From the NCBI GenBank assembly GCA_028282395.1, contig JANQHY010000073.1, forward strand, positions 1 to 6,895: 6,895 nt of DNA, written 5' to 3'. Every line of letters starts with the position of its first letter. The first letter of the stretch is position 1. Made by a program: the position numbers and the translations under genes. Of the stretch, positions 1 to 6,385 are shown piece after piece. Below the pieces are notes generated by a model, which was given only the letters and a program-made list of their open reading frames with translations, ran no database searches and was not told where the DNA came from. Source of the stretch: Gammaproteobacteria bacterium. GTDB lineage: Bacteria > Pseudomonadota > Gammaproteobacteria > UBA12402.

Positions 1-2287
1 CGTGGTTGGCAGTTTTATTAATATTGGCTAACCGCCCCACTTCAATATCGTAGGCGGTGTTATTTGGAGCCGTTGCTTGCCAATGCTCTTTAAAAGAGAG
101 CAGTGCAATTCCCTGATTACCTAGAGAGACTTGACCACCCTGATTAACAAGATTTCTGATAATCTGCATGGCTCTGATTCTAAAAATATATTGTGCCAAA
201 CTTACCTGGCTGGTAATGGCCAAACTAAATCTGTTCTCCACAGCATTAAAAACATAGTCAGCAAAAAAGATATTAGGAATCGTCGCTTTTTTATTATCGT
301 AATCAATTTTGGGCCCAATAACGCCATCCCAAGGTAGCGCATTCTGTGCCAGACCAATCTCTTCATCTGTCATCGGCGCAACAATTCTGGCAAATGCAAC
401 ACGGTTTGGCACATAGGGATTAATCATGAAGGTACGTGTTGTATCAGGTGCCGCTGCGGGCCAGAAAGCGCTCAATGCTGCACACAGCTTTGCATCTTCA
501 GGAAAGGGCGAGCCCAAACCGTACGCTGCCAAATGTGAGGCGTGACTACTAATATCCCAACCCGGTGCAAATACTCCGGCAGCCGCATCAGGCAAACAGC
601 GATGACGAAAATGATCGCTGATTTTTGACTGGGTAAAAACAACACTCTCCATCGGTTGATAACGCGATGAGTTAAAGTGGCTAACCACGGCAGTTATCGT
701 ATCATCGTTTGACCAAAACAGCGGCTGATTATGACTGTTTTTTAGTTCAAGATCTGCAGGACGACGATCGGAAGAGAGATCCACTGGGTCAGTCTCCCAA
801 ATGCGCGCATCTTGCCACGGCTCACTCTGCTGCGCCTGCGCTCCCCACTCCATTAATGAGCGCTGTGTTACTGCCGGATAGAAATCTGGCGCTGAAACCA
901 ATGAATAGGCAGGAAAAGTATCAAGATCTAGATCTGTTACCGCAACATCGACCCAACCGTCGGCAGTATAATCGAGATAGTGGAATGCACGTTGATCGAG
1001 TAACGTATCATTATTACCATTATTTTGATCCATTTGCGCTAAATCATTAAGATCGCCCTTATCCACATTATCTCTAATATGCACATATTCCGGTACTGCA
1101 CGCCCTTCAGTCGATGAGATGCGTGCTTGCAGTGAAGAGTAAAACAGTGATAGATCAGCACTGTTTTCACTCGGCAATGGATTAGGCACATTAAAACTAT
1201 AGGTTGAACGCTCAACCAGTGGATGGGCAACTGGAACAACGAGAGCCAATGACTTGGAATCATTTTGACTCAGGTTTGCTAACTGGTCATCGGCAATTAC
1301 AAAAGGGTATTGATCGAAAGCTTCTATCACCTCTCCATCACCATTCTGCACATCAAGATTAATTCCTCGCTCTTTCAGCACCTCATGTAATTTTTTTAAC
1401 TTCTGATTGAGATGGGCTGCCTGCCAGGTTAAATCGATTGTTTTTCCGCGCAGACACTCTCCAGGCAATGCCGAAAAAAGTTTATGCACCGGTGCCCAAA
1501 AGAAACGCCCATTGTCCGCTGCCGGATCAACCAAATCGGGCATAAAACCAAAATGGTCACTATCCCCTTTAAGACGAACCGCGATATAAGCACTATACTG
1601 CCCCGGCAACACCGCCATAGTATGTGGTTCGCCCTCAACCACCGGCCAGTACCCTCTGCGCATAGGATCATAACGCACCTCTGTCGTGCCAACACGCGCC
1701 ACACCGGTACGCGCATAACAGAGATCAGCAGACACTTTATTTACGCTATAATTCTTTTTACTAAAGTATTTAGCAAAAACCACCACAGCCAACTCAAAGG
1801 ATTCACCGTCACCAAGACGATTTTTTATCATTGCATTAATCTCATCAAGATTCGGCGGCATCACACCCTCTACCATTAAATTATCATCCACATCGGTCAA
1901 CGCCTGTGACCTGGAAACGTACAGGTAGTTCTCAATCACATCTAACTGCTCTAACGTTGGCGGCAACTGTTGTGCATCCTTAGGATAAAGCCCCGGCATG
2001 GAAAAAATATAGAAAAGCAAACTTTTTGCCGGGCTAGCGCGTTCAATTGCACGCTGCGTCTGTGGATGGAGTTCATTAAACATTGCCTCATGGGTACATA
2101 AATCATTTGCTGCAGTCAACGTTGCCGCATCAAGATCGAGAGGCTTCACTAAAAGATTTGCCAACTGCTCAACTGTCTGGACCTGTTCTAAGTCCAAGCC
2201 AAATGTTTTAAAGAGTTTTAACCAAGCTGCATCATCAATATACGGCTGCAATATTGCCTGCAACTGTTCTAATAAACGTAGTGCCAT
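1..2287 (-). CDS. Large uncharacterised protein, partner of DyP peroxidase (C-terminus beyond window)
   Basis: An uninterrupted minus-strand frame gives 762 residues and is still open at the left edge, so the true protein is longer. I do not recognise the family. The first ~130 residues look helical and Leu/Gln-rich (ALRLLEQLQAILQPYIDDA). No signal peptide or membrane segment is visible. Later landmarks are ARTGVARVG at ~192-200, FAPGWD at ~573-578 and LCAALSAFWPAAAPD from ~601, which read like conserved structural motifs. Cysteines include C190, C564 and C602. The start is one of two tandem ATGs (2288-2290 and 2285-2287). The second lies 6 nt after AAGGAG and the first only 3 nt, so I chose the second. 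The gene follows the DyP peroxidase by about 10 nt, with the Shine-Dalgarno overlapping the DyP stop, so the two are co-transcribed and probably translationally coupled. GVARVG faintly recalls the N-terminus of LodA-like quinone oxidases, but this is weak. The reading frame is certain; the function is unknown. Confidence 0.9.
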   Translation of the reverse strand, partial: MALRLLEQLQAILQPYIDDAAWLKLFKTFGLDLEQVQTVEQLANLLVKPLDLDAATLTAANDLCTHEAMFNELHPQTQRAIERASPAKSLLFYIFSMPGLYPKDAQQLPPTLEQLDVIENYLYVSRSQALTDVDDNLMVEGVMPPNLDEINAMIKNRLGDGESFELAVVVFAKYFSKKNYSVNKVSADLCYARTGVARVGTTEVRYDPMRRGYWPVVEGEPHTMAVLPGQYSAYIAVRLKGDSDHFGFMPDLVDPAADNGRFFWAPVHKLFSALPGECLRGKTIDLTWQAAHLNQKLKKLHEVLKERGINLDVQNGDGEVIEAFDQYPFVIADDQLANLSQNDSKSLALVVPVAHPLVERSTYSFNVPNPLPSENSADLSLFYSSLQARISSTEGRAVPEYVHIRDNVDKGDLNDLAQMDQNNGNNDTLLDQRAFHYLDYTADGWVDVAVTDLDLDTFPAYSLVSAPDFYPAVTQRSLMEWGAQAQQSEPWQDARIWETDPVDLSSDRRPADLELKNSHNQPLFWSNDDTITAVVSHFNSSRYQPMESVVFTQSKISDHFRHRCLPDAAAGVFAPGWDISSHASHLAAYGLGSPFPEDAKLCAALSAFWPAAAPDTTRTFMINPYVPNRVAFARIVAPMTDEEIGLAQNALPWDGVIGPKIDYDNKKATIPNIFFADYVFNAVENRFSLAITSQVSLAQYIFRIRAMQIIRNLVNQGGQVSLGNQGIALLSFKEHWQATAPNNTAYDIEVGRLANINKTANH

Positions 2288-2293
2288 CATTTT

Positions 2294-2300
2294 CTCCTTA
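2294..2300 (-). promoter_or_regulatory. Shine-Dalgarno overlapping the DyP stop codon
   Basis: On the minus strand, AAGGAG (2294-2299) shares two bases with the DyP stop codon TAA (2298-2300). It lies 3 nt before the first ATG and 6 nt before the second ATG of the downstream gene. This arrangement lets a ribosome finishing the peroxidase restart on the large protein, and it decides the start in favour of the second ATG. Confidence 0.8.
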
Positions 2301-3698
2301 TACTGTTTTAATCGTTTGCAAAAATTTTATGCTCGGTGCGAAATAGTAACCGCCGCCCTGCATGGTGACAAAATCTCTCAAGTTCATCTCTTTGACGGCA
2401 GTCTCTCCCCATACCCGTGGCCACTTTTGCGGCACATCGGCCTGCTCGCCTTGCCCAACAATTGGATCTATACCGGTATTTTCTACTTCAAAATTACTAT
2501 TGTTACACCAAAGCCGCTGCATAAAACCAAACTGCTTTTTGATATTTGCTTGCATACATAAAAATAGTAATCCTGAGCCCGTAGTAGGCGGCGTCTCTGC
2601 CAATGTTGTTAAATCATCTAAGCCATAACTGATGCCGCGACGCACAATACGTCGTGACCGTTCAAGTGAATTGGAACTGGATCCTCTGGGATTAGTTTTA
2701 CGAATATGTGCCTGAAACGGACATTTCAACCCGACAGGATCATCGGCATAATTAAAATTATTATTAACCTGTGATGACTTTTGTGGCGTGGCTGACTCCA
2801 GCACCGGTGTACCATCCTTAAACCTGCCAACACTATATGCACCAGCCAATGCTGGCTCAATATTCAATTTGTCGGCAAGTTGCTGATGATGCTCCCTGAA
2901 ACGTTTAACATTCTGCTCCAATTTGCGGTAGACCAAATAGCTACCGAAATGCCCTGCCTCAGCAACGGCAGGATCTTCTGCCAGTACCAAACCTAACGGT
3001 GCAACTGGATCCCATAGGCTTGTTCCACCATTCTGCCGTGCACGGTAGTCTTCTATAGCATCACTGGTAAACAGCGGCTGACTAATGCCATCAACATAAC
3101 CGAAATGCTCAATTGCCTTACCTTGTGAATTTCTTAAAACAAAGCCGCGCTCGCTATGTATCATTTCTGCACTGCTGGAAAAAAGTGTTTTAATTTCACC
3201 AATAACACGATCCAAGACGGTGATATCATTATGGGCAACTAGCAACAACAGATCAGCCTCTTCACTTAACCCATCCTGCCACTGTTGTGGATTAGGATCA
3301 CCTAGTGTCTGCCAATCACCATTCTCTCCGCCCAATCCCTGCTTAAAACTACTATCGGCAGTAGAAAACAGATGAGAAAATCCCATCTGTTGATAGCCTT
3401 TAAAAGAGATAAAAATATTACCAAAGAGCGTCTCCTCCACCTGTTTATTTCGCTTATGCGCCTGATGACGTTCAAGCGTGCGCTGCTGCTGCAACAATGC
3501 TGTTGTTACATACTTTTTGTAGTAGGCATTAACCGCTGATCGCATCTGCTCACTATTGGCATCTACACGAAACTTCAAAAATAGATGCGCCGCATGTTGA
3601 CGACCATGACTTTTGAGAATATTGCCTTGAATCCACTCCAAGCCAGAGTGAAATGGGTCAATCCCTTGGTGATTATCGGCGCTAAGATTTAGTACCAT
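2298..3698 (-). CDS. DyP-type (dye-decolorizing) heme peroxidase
   Basis: This is a 466-aa heme peroxidase of the DyP superfamily, which uses H2O2 to oxidise bulky organic substrates; the natural substrate is rarely known. The family signature GxxDG is present as GYVDGISQP at 200-208, giving the distal catalytic Asp203. CPFQAHIRKTNPR at 326-338 supplies the probable proximal heme ligand His331. IVRRGISYG at 351-359 supplies the distal Arg (353 or 354). The C-terminal core motifs GLLFLCMQANIKKQFGFMQR (from 376) and GGGYYFAPSI (from 448) are also typical. Length fits the longer bacterial C/D-type DyPs. There is no Tat or Sec signal, so it should be cytoplasmic, and no C-terminal tail resembling an encapsulin targeting peptide. 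The start ATG is the only choice, because an in-frame stop lies at 3714-3716. AGGGGGG (3709-3715) lies 10 nt upstream of the ATG as a weak ribosome site. First gene of an operon with the large downstream protein. Confidence 0.95.
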   Translation of the reverse strand: MVLNLSADNHQGIDPFHSGLEWIQGNILKSHGRQHAAHLFLKFRVDANSEQMRSAVNAYYKKYVTTALLQQQRTLERHQAHKRNKQVEETLFGNIFISFKGYQQMGFSHLFSTADSSFKQGLGGENGDWQTLGDPNPQQWQDGLSEEADLLLLVAHNDITVLDRVIGEIKTLFSSSAEMIHSERGFVLRNSQGKAIEHFGYVDGISQPLFTSDAIEDYRARQNGGTSLWDPVAPLGLVLAEDPAVAEAGHFGSYLVYRKLEQNVKRFREHHQQLADKLNIEPALAGAYSVGRFKDGTPVLESATPQKSSQVNNNFNYADDPVGLKCPFQAHIRKTNPRGSSSNSLERSRRIVRRGISYGLDDLTTLAETPPTTGSGLLFLCMQANIKKQFGFMQRLWCNNSNFEVENTGIDPIVGQGEQADVPQKWPRVWGETAVKEMNLRDFVTMQGGGYYFAPSIKFLQTIKTV

Positions 3699-3764
3699 CA
3701 GTACACTACCCCCCTACTTATTTACTATCCGCCACATTTAGTCATTCATAAACTATGTAGTCTA

Positions 3765-3793
3765 ATTATATTTACAATACCTTTTTCACCTAA
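3765..3793 (-). promoter_or_regulatory. Putative sigma70 promoter of the DyP operon
   Basis: Reading on the minus strand, a perfect TATAAT -10 (3765-3770) is preceded by a 17-bp spacer and a poor -35, TTAGGT (3788-3793). The predicted transcript would have a ~60-nt leader. The good -10 with weak -35, and the palindrome covering that -35, suggest the promoter depends on a regulator. Confidence 0.5.
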
Positions 3794-3799
3794 GTGAAA
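3784..3799. promoter_or_regulatory. 16-bp near-perfect palindrome over DyP -35 (candidate operator)
   Basis: TTTCACCTAAGTGAAA is a dyad with 7 of 8 base pairs matching. It covers the -35 hexamer of the DyP promoter completely. Size and position are typical of a dimeric transcription factor site. No regulator gene is present in the window. Confidence 0.5.
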
Positions 3800-3867
3800 G
3801 ATCACTATAACAACTATTTTGGCAGCGAGCAAATCGAACTTTTTCTCAAAAACGATGAAAAATCCCA

Positions 3868-3896
3868 TTGGCAATAGAAGATAAATTTGCTATATT
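3868..3896 (+). promoter_or_regulatory. Sigma70 promoter with extended -10 for the 297-aa gene
   Basis: TTGGCA (3868-3873), a 17-bp spacer and TATATT (3891-3896) each match consensus at five of six bases. TGC directly before the -10 makes an extended -10 element. Transcription would begin near 3903 and give a leader of roughly 85 nt. The rest of the 3699-3986 gap holds the divergent DyP promoter and otherwise nothing I can assign. Confidence 0.65.
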
Positions 3897-3989
3897 CGCC
3901 ATGGTTAAAGCGGGTAGAATATAGAACTCTTCATAAGTAAGTAAGCAAGAAACCACCTGAAATCAAATTAATAAAAATCGGAGCAAATG

Positions 3990-4883
3990 ATGTATCTTCA
4001 CACAAAGAAAACAAACTCCAAACCACTGAGAATAATAAAAGCGTATTTCATTAAATTTGATAATCCATATGATCCACGCCGAAGTAAATTAAAACGCATT
4101 GCTGAAAAATTAGACAAGATGTATTGTAATAGCGCCAAAACACCCTCTTCCCAAAAAGAAAATCACTTACGTAGCGAACTGATTAGTCTCTATGTAGAGA
4201 GCCACAACAATCGTAACATTCGCACTAAAATCGAGCAATGCTACCTTGACTGGTGTGCACACAACCCTGAACTCTGTATTCCATTGATTGAAGAGAGTTT
4301 ACGCAAATCTCACCAACATAGATTGATGTATCACAATGAACCAAGTTTGATTGTTTCAGGTTACAGCCAAGACTGTAAAACCGGCAATCTTACCTCCCCA
4401 GAGTACATAAATAGCTATAGCAAAATTACTAAAAAAACACGCGTCTTTCGATTTACTAAATTAGCCACTAACTCGCCAATATTAATTAATTCGCAAAAGG
4501 CTCAGCTAACTGATGGAATCTGCCTAATTATTGCAAACTATATGGGAATCCATGCTTTCAATACCATTCGCCAAGCCTGTTTACTCGACCTGAAGCAATA
4601 TAGAAAAACCCTTAAATATGAAATGAAGACAAATAGAAACCTCGGGCTTGTCTGGAAAAATATCGAAGCAAAACGATCCTTAGAAGCAACAGAAGCGCTT
4701 AGCGCAGCTATAACAGAGAATAACTATGATAATCTTAGTGCAATAAATTATAAATACCTGAAAAAGGGCGAACTTGGAAAACTGTTAAAACGGTATAAAC
4801 CATGCCTGAAAGCACTACATGAAGGTATGGATAATCTCAAACAGTCATACAAAACAAGTAAGGTGCCGATACTCTGTCTTTAG
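3990..4883 (+). CDS. Hypothetical basic, Cys-containing protein
   Basis: I do not recognise this ~297-aa protein. It is rich in Lys, Asn and Tyr, clearly basic, and looks mostly helical and soluble. There is no signal peptide, and the only hydrophobic stretch (GICLIIANYMGI, ~177-188, numbered from the first ATG) is too short for a convincing membrane segment. Nine cysteines are scattered through it; three lie close together in CYLDWCAHNPELC (~85-97), which could bind a metal but lacks a standard zinc spacing. The C-terminal ~90 residues are Lys-rich helices. The start is a tandem ATGATG at 3987-3992 behind CGGAG. GGAG (3980-3983) is 3 nt from the first ATG and 6 nt from the second, so I prefer the second. 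It is transcribed alone, divergent from the DyP operon and convergent with fic. Its AT-rich composition differs from the DyP operon and suggests an accessory or lineage-restricted gene. The sound promoter, ribosome site and long open frame make a real gene likely. Confidence 0.8.
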   Translation: MYLHTKKTNSKPLRIIKAYFIKFDNPYDPRRSKLKRIAEKLDKMYCNSAKTPSSQKENHLRSELISLYVESHNNRNIRTKIEQCYLDWCAHNPELCIPLIEESLRKSHQHRLMYHNEPSLIVSGYSQDCKTGNLTSPEYINSYSKITKKTRVFRFTKLATNSPILINSQKAQLTDGICLIIANYMGIHAFNTIRQACLLDLKQYRKTLKYEMKTNRNLGLVWKNIEAKRSLEATEALSAAITENNYDNLSAINYKYLKKGELGKLLKRYKPCLKALHEGMDNLKQSYKTSKVPILCL

Positions 4884-4934
4884 CAGTATCACTTATGCAG
4901 AATACCATTTATTCAAGATTATCAAATACCCCTA
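4884..4934. other. 51-bp convergent gap without a clear terminator
   Basis: The unknown plus-strand gene and the minus-strand fic gene end facing each other here. I see only a weak inverted repeat (GAATA/TATTC) and a 7-bp direct repeat TATCAAA (4920-4926, 4933-4939). No GC-rich stem followed by a T-run is present. The two transcripts may overlap at their 3' ends. Confidence 0.5.
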
Positions 4935-6041
4935 TCAAACTCTTTCAAGCAATCGGTAACTCGTGCTACGTCCACCCGCTTGATTTTGTATAAAAATACC
5001 ACGCGCCTTCAAATCTTGGATATCCCTCAATGCTGTATCCGCCGAGCATTTTGCCAACTTGGCATATTTAGAAGTATTCATATAGCCTTTGAAATCATTC
5101 TCAAGCATACGATTAATAATCAGTCGCTGCCGCTCATTAACGGAGTCCTGGTTAAGCTTATTCCATAGTTGTGCTTTAAACAGTACATTGCTCAACATCT
5201 CTTCTGCATTAGCAATAGCTCGTCCGAGACAAGCCAAAAACCATTCCAGCCAAGCGGTAATTTCTACGGTGCTGGATTGCTGCCTTTCAAGTTGGTTGTA
5301 ATACTCTTTCCGTTCCAATTCAATTTGTGTGGAAAGACTATAGAATCGATCCGCTATACCATCAGCACGCGCTAGACTCATATCGGCAATTGCTCGACCA
5401 ATACGGCCATTACCATCCTCAAACGGGTGGATGGTTACAAACCACAAATGCGCAATACCAGCTTTCAAGACAGGATCAAGATTGTCTTTATGCTCAAACC
5501 ATTGCAAGAATTGTGTCATCTCCTTTTCAAGTCGATCAGCACTTGGCGCTTCAAAATGCACCCTTTCTTGGCCTATAGGTCCCGAAATAACCTGCATCGG
5601 GCCAGCATCTATCGTGCGCCAATTTCCAACGGTAATATGATGCATTCCACTGCGCCCTGTTGGAAATAAAGCTGCATGCCAATCAAATAACCGCTCTTTT
5701 GTTAGTGGTTTTAAAAACTGCTGTGTTGCATCGAGCATCATTTCAACAATGCCTTCAACATGCCGACTAACCGGTATAAGCCCAGCAATATCAATCCCCA
5801 AACAACGAGCAATTGATGAACGCACCTCTGCAGAATCCAACTTTTCCCCCTCGATGGCGGAGGATTTAACGACATCATTAGTTAATATACTAAGGCTAGC
5901 TTCACGCCTAATTTCAAACCCCAAACTCTCCATTCTACCGAGTAGACGCCCTTGACGATAGCGTATCTCAGCAAGCGTGGCAGATAACTTTTCTGTATCC
6001 CAAGTAAATTCTGGCCAGTCTTGATGTTCGTATACCCACAT
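4935..6041 (-). CDS. Fic family protein, class II, DUF4172-Fic-winged helix
   Basis: Fic enzymes transfer AMP (sometimes another nucleotide group) to hydroxyl side chains of target proteins. Numbered from the ATG (368 aa), residues ~1-80 match the DUF4172-type N-terminal domain (WVYEHQDWPEFTWD). This carries the inhibitory motif SSAIEG at 60-65, i.e. SxxxE(G), whose Glu64 would block productive ATP binding; an N-terminal position makes it class II. The flap region lies around GNWRT (~139-143). The active site HPFEDGNGRIGR at 205-216 is canonical, with catalytic His205. Residues ~302-368 form a winged helix (SKYAKLAKCSADTALRDIQD then a GGRSTSYRL wing), suggesting DNA binding. Domain order and length resemble Shewanella SoFic. 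I chose ATG 6039-6041, with GGTGA 5 nt upstream; a GTG at 6048-6050 would add three residues but has no ribosome site. It is monocistronic with a repeat-rich promoter. The target is unknown. Confidence 0.95.
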   Translation of the reverse strand: MWVYEHQDWPEFTWDTEKLSATLAEIRYRQGRLLGRMESLGFEIRREASLSILTNDVVKSSAIEGEKLDSAEVRSSIARCLGIDIAGLIPVSRHVEGIVEMMLDATQQFLKPLTKERLFDWHAALFPTGRSGMHHITVGNWRTIDAGPMQVISGPIGQERVHFEAPSADRLEKEMTQFLQWFEHKDNLDPVLKAGIAHLWFVTIHPFEDGNGRIGRAIADMSLARADGIADRFYSLSTQIELERKEYYNQLERQQSSTVEITAWLEWFLACLGRAIANAEEMLSNVLFKAQLWNKLNQDSVNERQRLIINRMLENDFKGYMNTSKYAKLAKCSADTALRDIQDLKARGIFIQNQAGGRSTSYRLLERV

Positions 6042-6043
6042 GC

Positions 6044-6145
6044 TAATCACCGCATTATTTAAGGTGATTATAGCGCCTATTCACCGCATTAGCAACAACA
6101 ATCACTGCATAATATGCGGCAAATAAGGGCGCTATTCACCGCAAG
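6044..6145. repeat. Four-copy operator-like repeat array in the fic promoter
   Basis: Related 13-14-bp units occur at 6044-6057 (TAATCACCGCATTA), 6078-6091 (TATTCACCGCATTA), 6099-6112 (CAATCACTGCATAA, degenerate) and 6133-6145 (TATTCACCGCAAG). Core-to-core distances are 34, 21 and 34 bp, so the array is two copies of an approximately 55-bp module; the flanking GCGCCTATTCACCGCA and GCGCTATTCACCGCA support duplication. An inverted CCGCAT lies at 6114-6119. The first unit also forms a perfect dyad, TAATCACC (6044-6051) with GGTGATTA (6063-6070), covering the -10 and the start site. The array probably binds the winged helix of Fic itself; this is inference. Confidence 0.7.
6067..6095 (-). promoter_or_regulatory. 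Sigma70 promoter of fic
   Basis: On the minus strand, TTGCTA (6090-6095, four of six consensus bases), a spacer of exactly 17 bp and a perfect TATAAT (6067-6072) stand 25 bp before the fic ATG. Transcription from about 6060 would give a leader of only ~19 nt. The spacer is almost entirely one copy of the CACCGCA repeat, so a bound protein would block polymerase. Confidence 0.7.
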
Positions 6146-6242
6146 CCATTCACTCTATTGATAGTATTCGTTACAAATAGTAATCAAATAGGCTTCATTT
6201 TATTACTAATCCAATAAATATATTTATCATTGAATTGCATTA

Positions 6243-6278
6243 ACTTACGCCCTTTTACTTAAGTATAAACGCGTAAGT
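6243..6278. promoter_or_regulatory. 36-bp nested palindrome upstream of the EEP promoter
   Basis: Outer arms ACTTACGC (6243-6250) and GCGTAAGT (6271-6278) are perfect complements. They share their centre (6260/6261) with an inner perfect palindrome, ACTTAAGT (6257-6264). Fifteen of 18 symmetric pairs match over the full length. ACTTA half-sites recur 14 bp apart on each side. It ends 15 bp before the EEP -35 box, a position that suits an activator or repressor site. There is no T-run, so it is not a terminator. Confidence 0.6.
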
Positions 6279-6293
6279 CTTTGAATAACTTCC

Positions 6294-6323
6294 TTGACAG
6301 AGATTATATAATAAATCTTTATA
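6294..6323 (+). promoter_or_regulatory. Putative promoter of the EEP-family gene
   Basis: A perfect -35 TTGACA (6294-6299) is followed after 18 bp by TTTATA (6318-6323), an imperfect -10. A better TATAAT at 6307-6312 is too close to this -35, although TTGAAT (6281-6286) could serve it with a 20-bp spacer. The exact -10 is therefore uncertain. The stretch 6160-6240 is simply AT-rich, with no feature I can support. Confidence 0.5.
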
Positions 6324-6350
6324 CAGAAAAAATCAATACTTTGATATTTA

Positions 6351-6385
6351 AACCTATTTTAAGATCATCTGCGGAGAAATAGGTT
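6351..6385 (+). promoter_or_regulatory. Leader stem-loop ending at the EEP start codon
   Basis: AACCTATTT (6351-6359) and AAATAGGTT (6377-6385) are a perfect 9-bp inverted repeat, extendable by one U-G pair. The 3' arm ends at the base before the ATG. The Shine-Dalgarno GGAG (6373-6376) lies at the loop edge, and the whole 9-nt spacer between it and the ATG is the stem arm. In RNA this AU-rich hairpin should affect ribosome access. Confidence 0.6.

Noticed and set aside
131..1879. Several plus- and minus-strand ORFs of 60-131 codons (131-337, 709-1050, 1039-1263, 1407-1589, 1429-1716, 1484-1879)
   Set aside because: All lie inside the continuous minus-strand frame of the large protein in other frames; their translations look random and show no domain.
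2298..2360. Possible encapsulin-targeting tail on the DyP protein
   Set aside because: The protein ends a few residues after the conserved APSI core motif, with no linker or targeting peptide.
3901..3924. Seven-codon ORF in the leader of the 297-aa gene
   Set aside because: It begins at or before the predicted transcription start and has no ribosome site, so there is no support for a leader peptide.
4980..5955. Plus-strand ORFs of 62-83 codons opposite fic
   Set aside because: They are antisense shadows of the well-supported Fic coding frame.
4935..6145. A Fic toxin-antitoxin pair
   Set aside because: No small antitoxin ORF flanks fic; the inhibitory SxxxEG motif is within the same protein.
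6044..6145. CRISPR-like array
   Set aside because: The units are only 13-14 bp, degenerate and irregularly spaced within a promoter, so they are operator-like rather than CRISPR.
6178..6208. 7-bp inverted repeat TAGTAAT/ATTACTA with a 17-nt gap
   Set aside because: Short and entirely AT-rich apart from one base pair; expected by chance in this composition.
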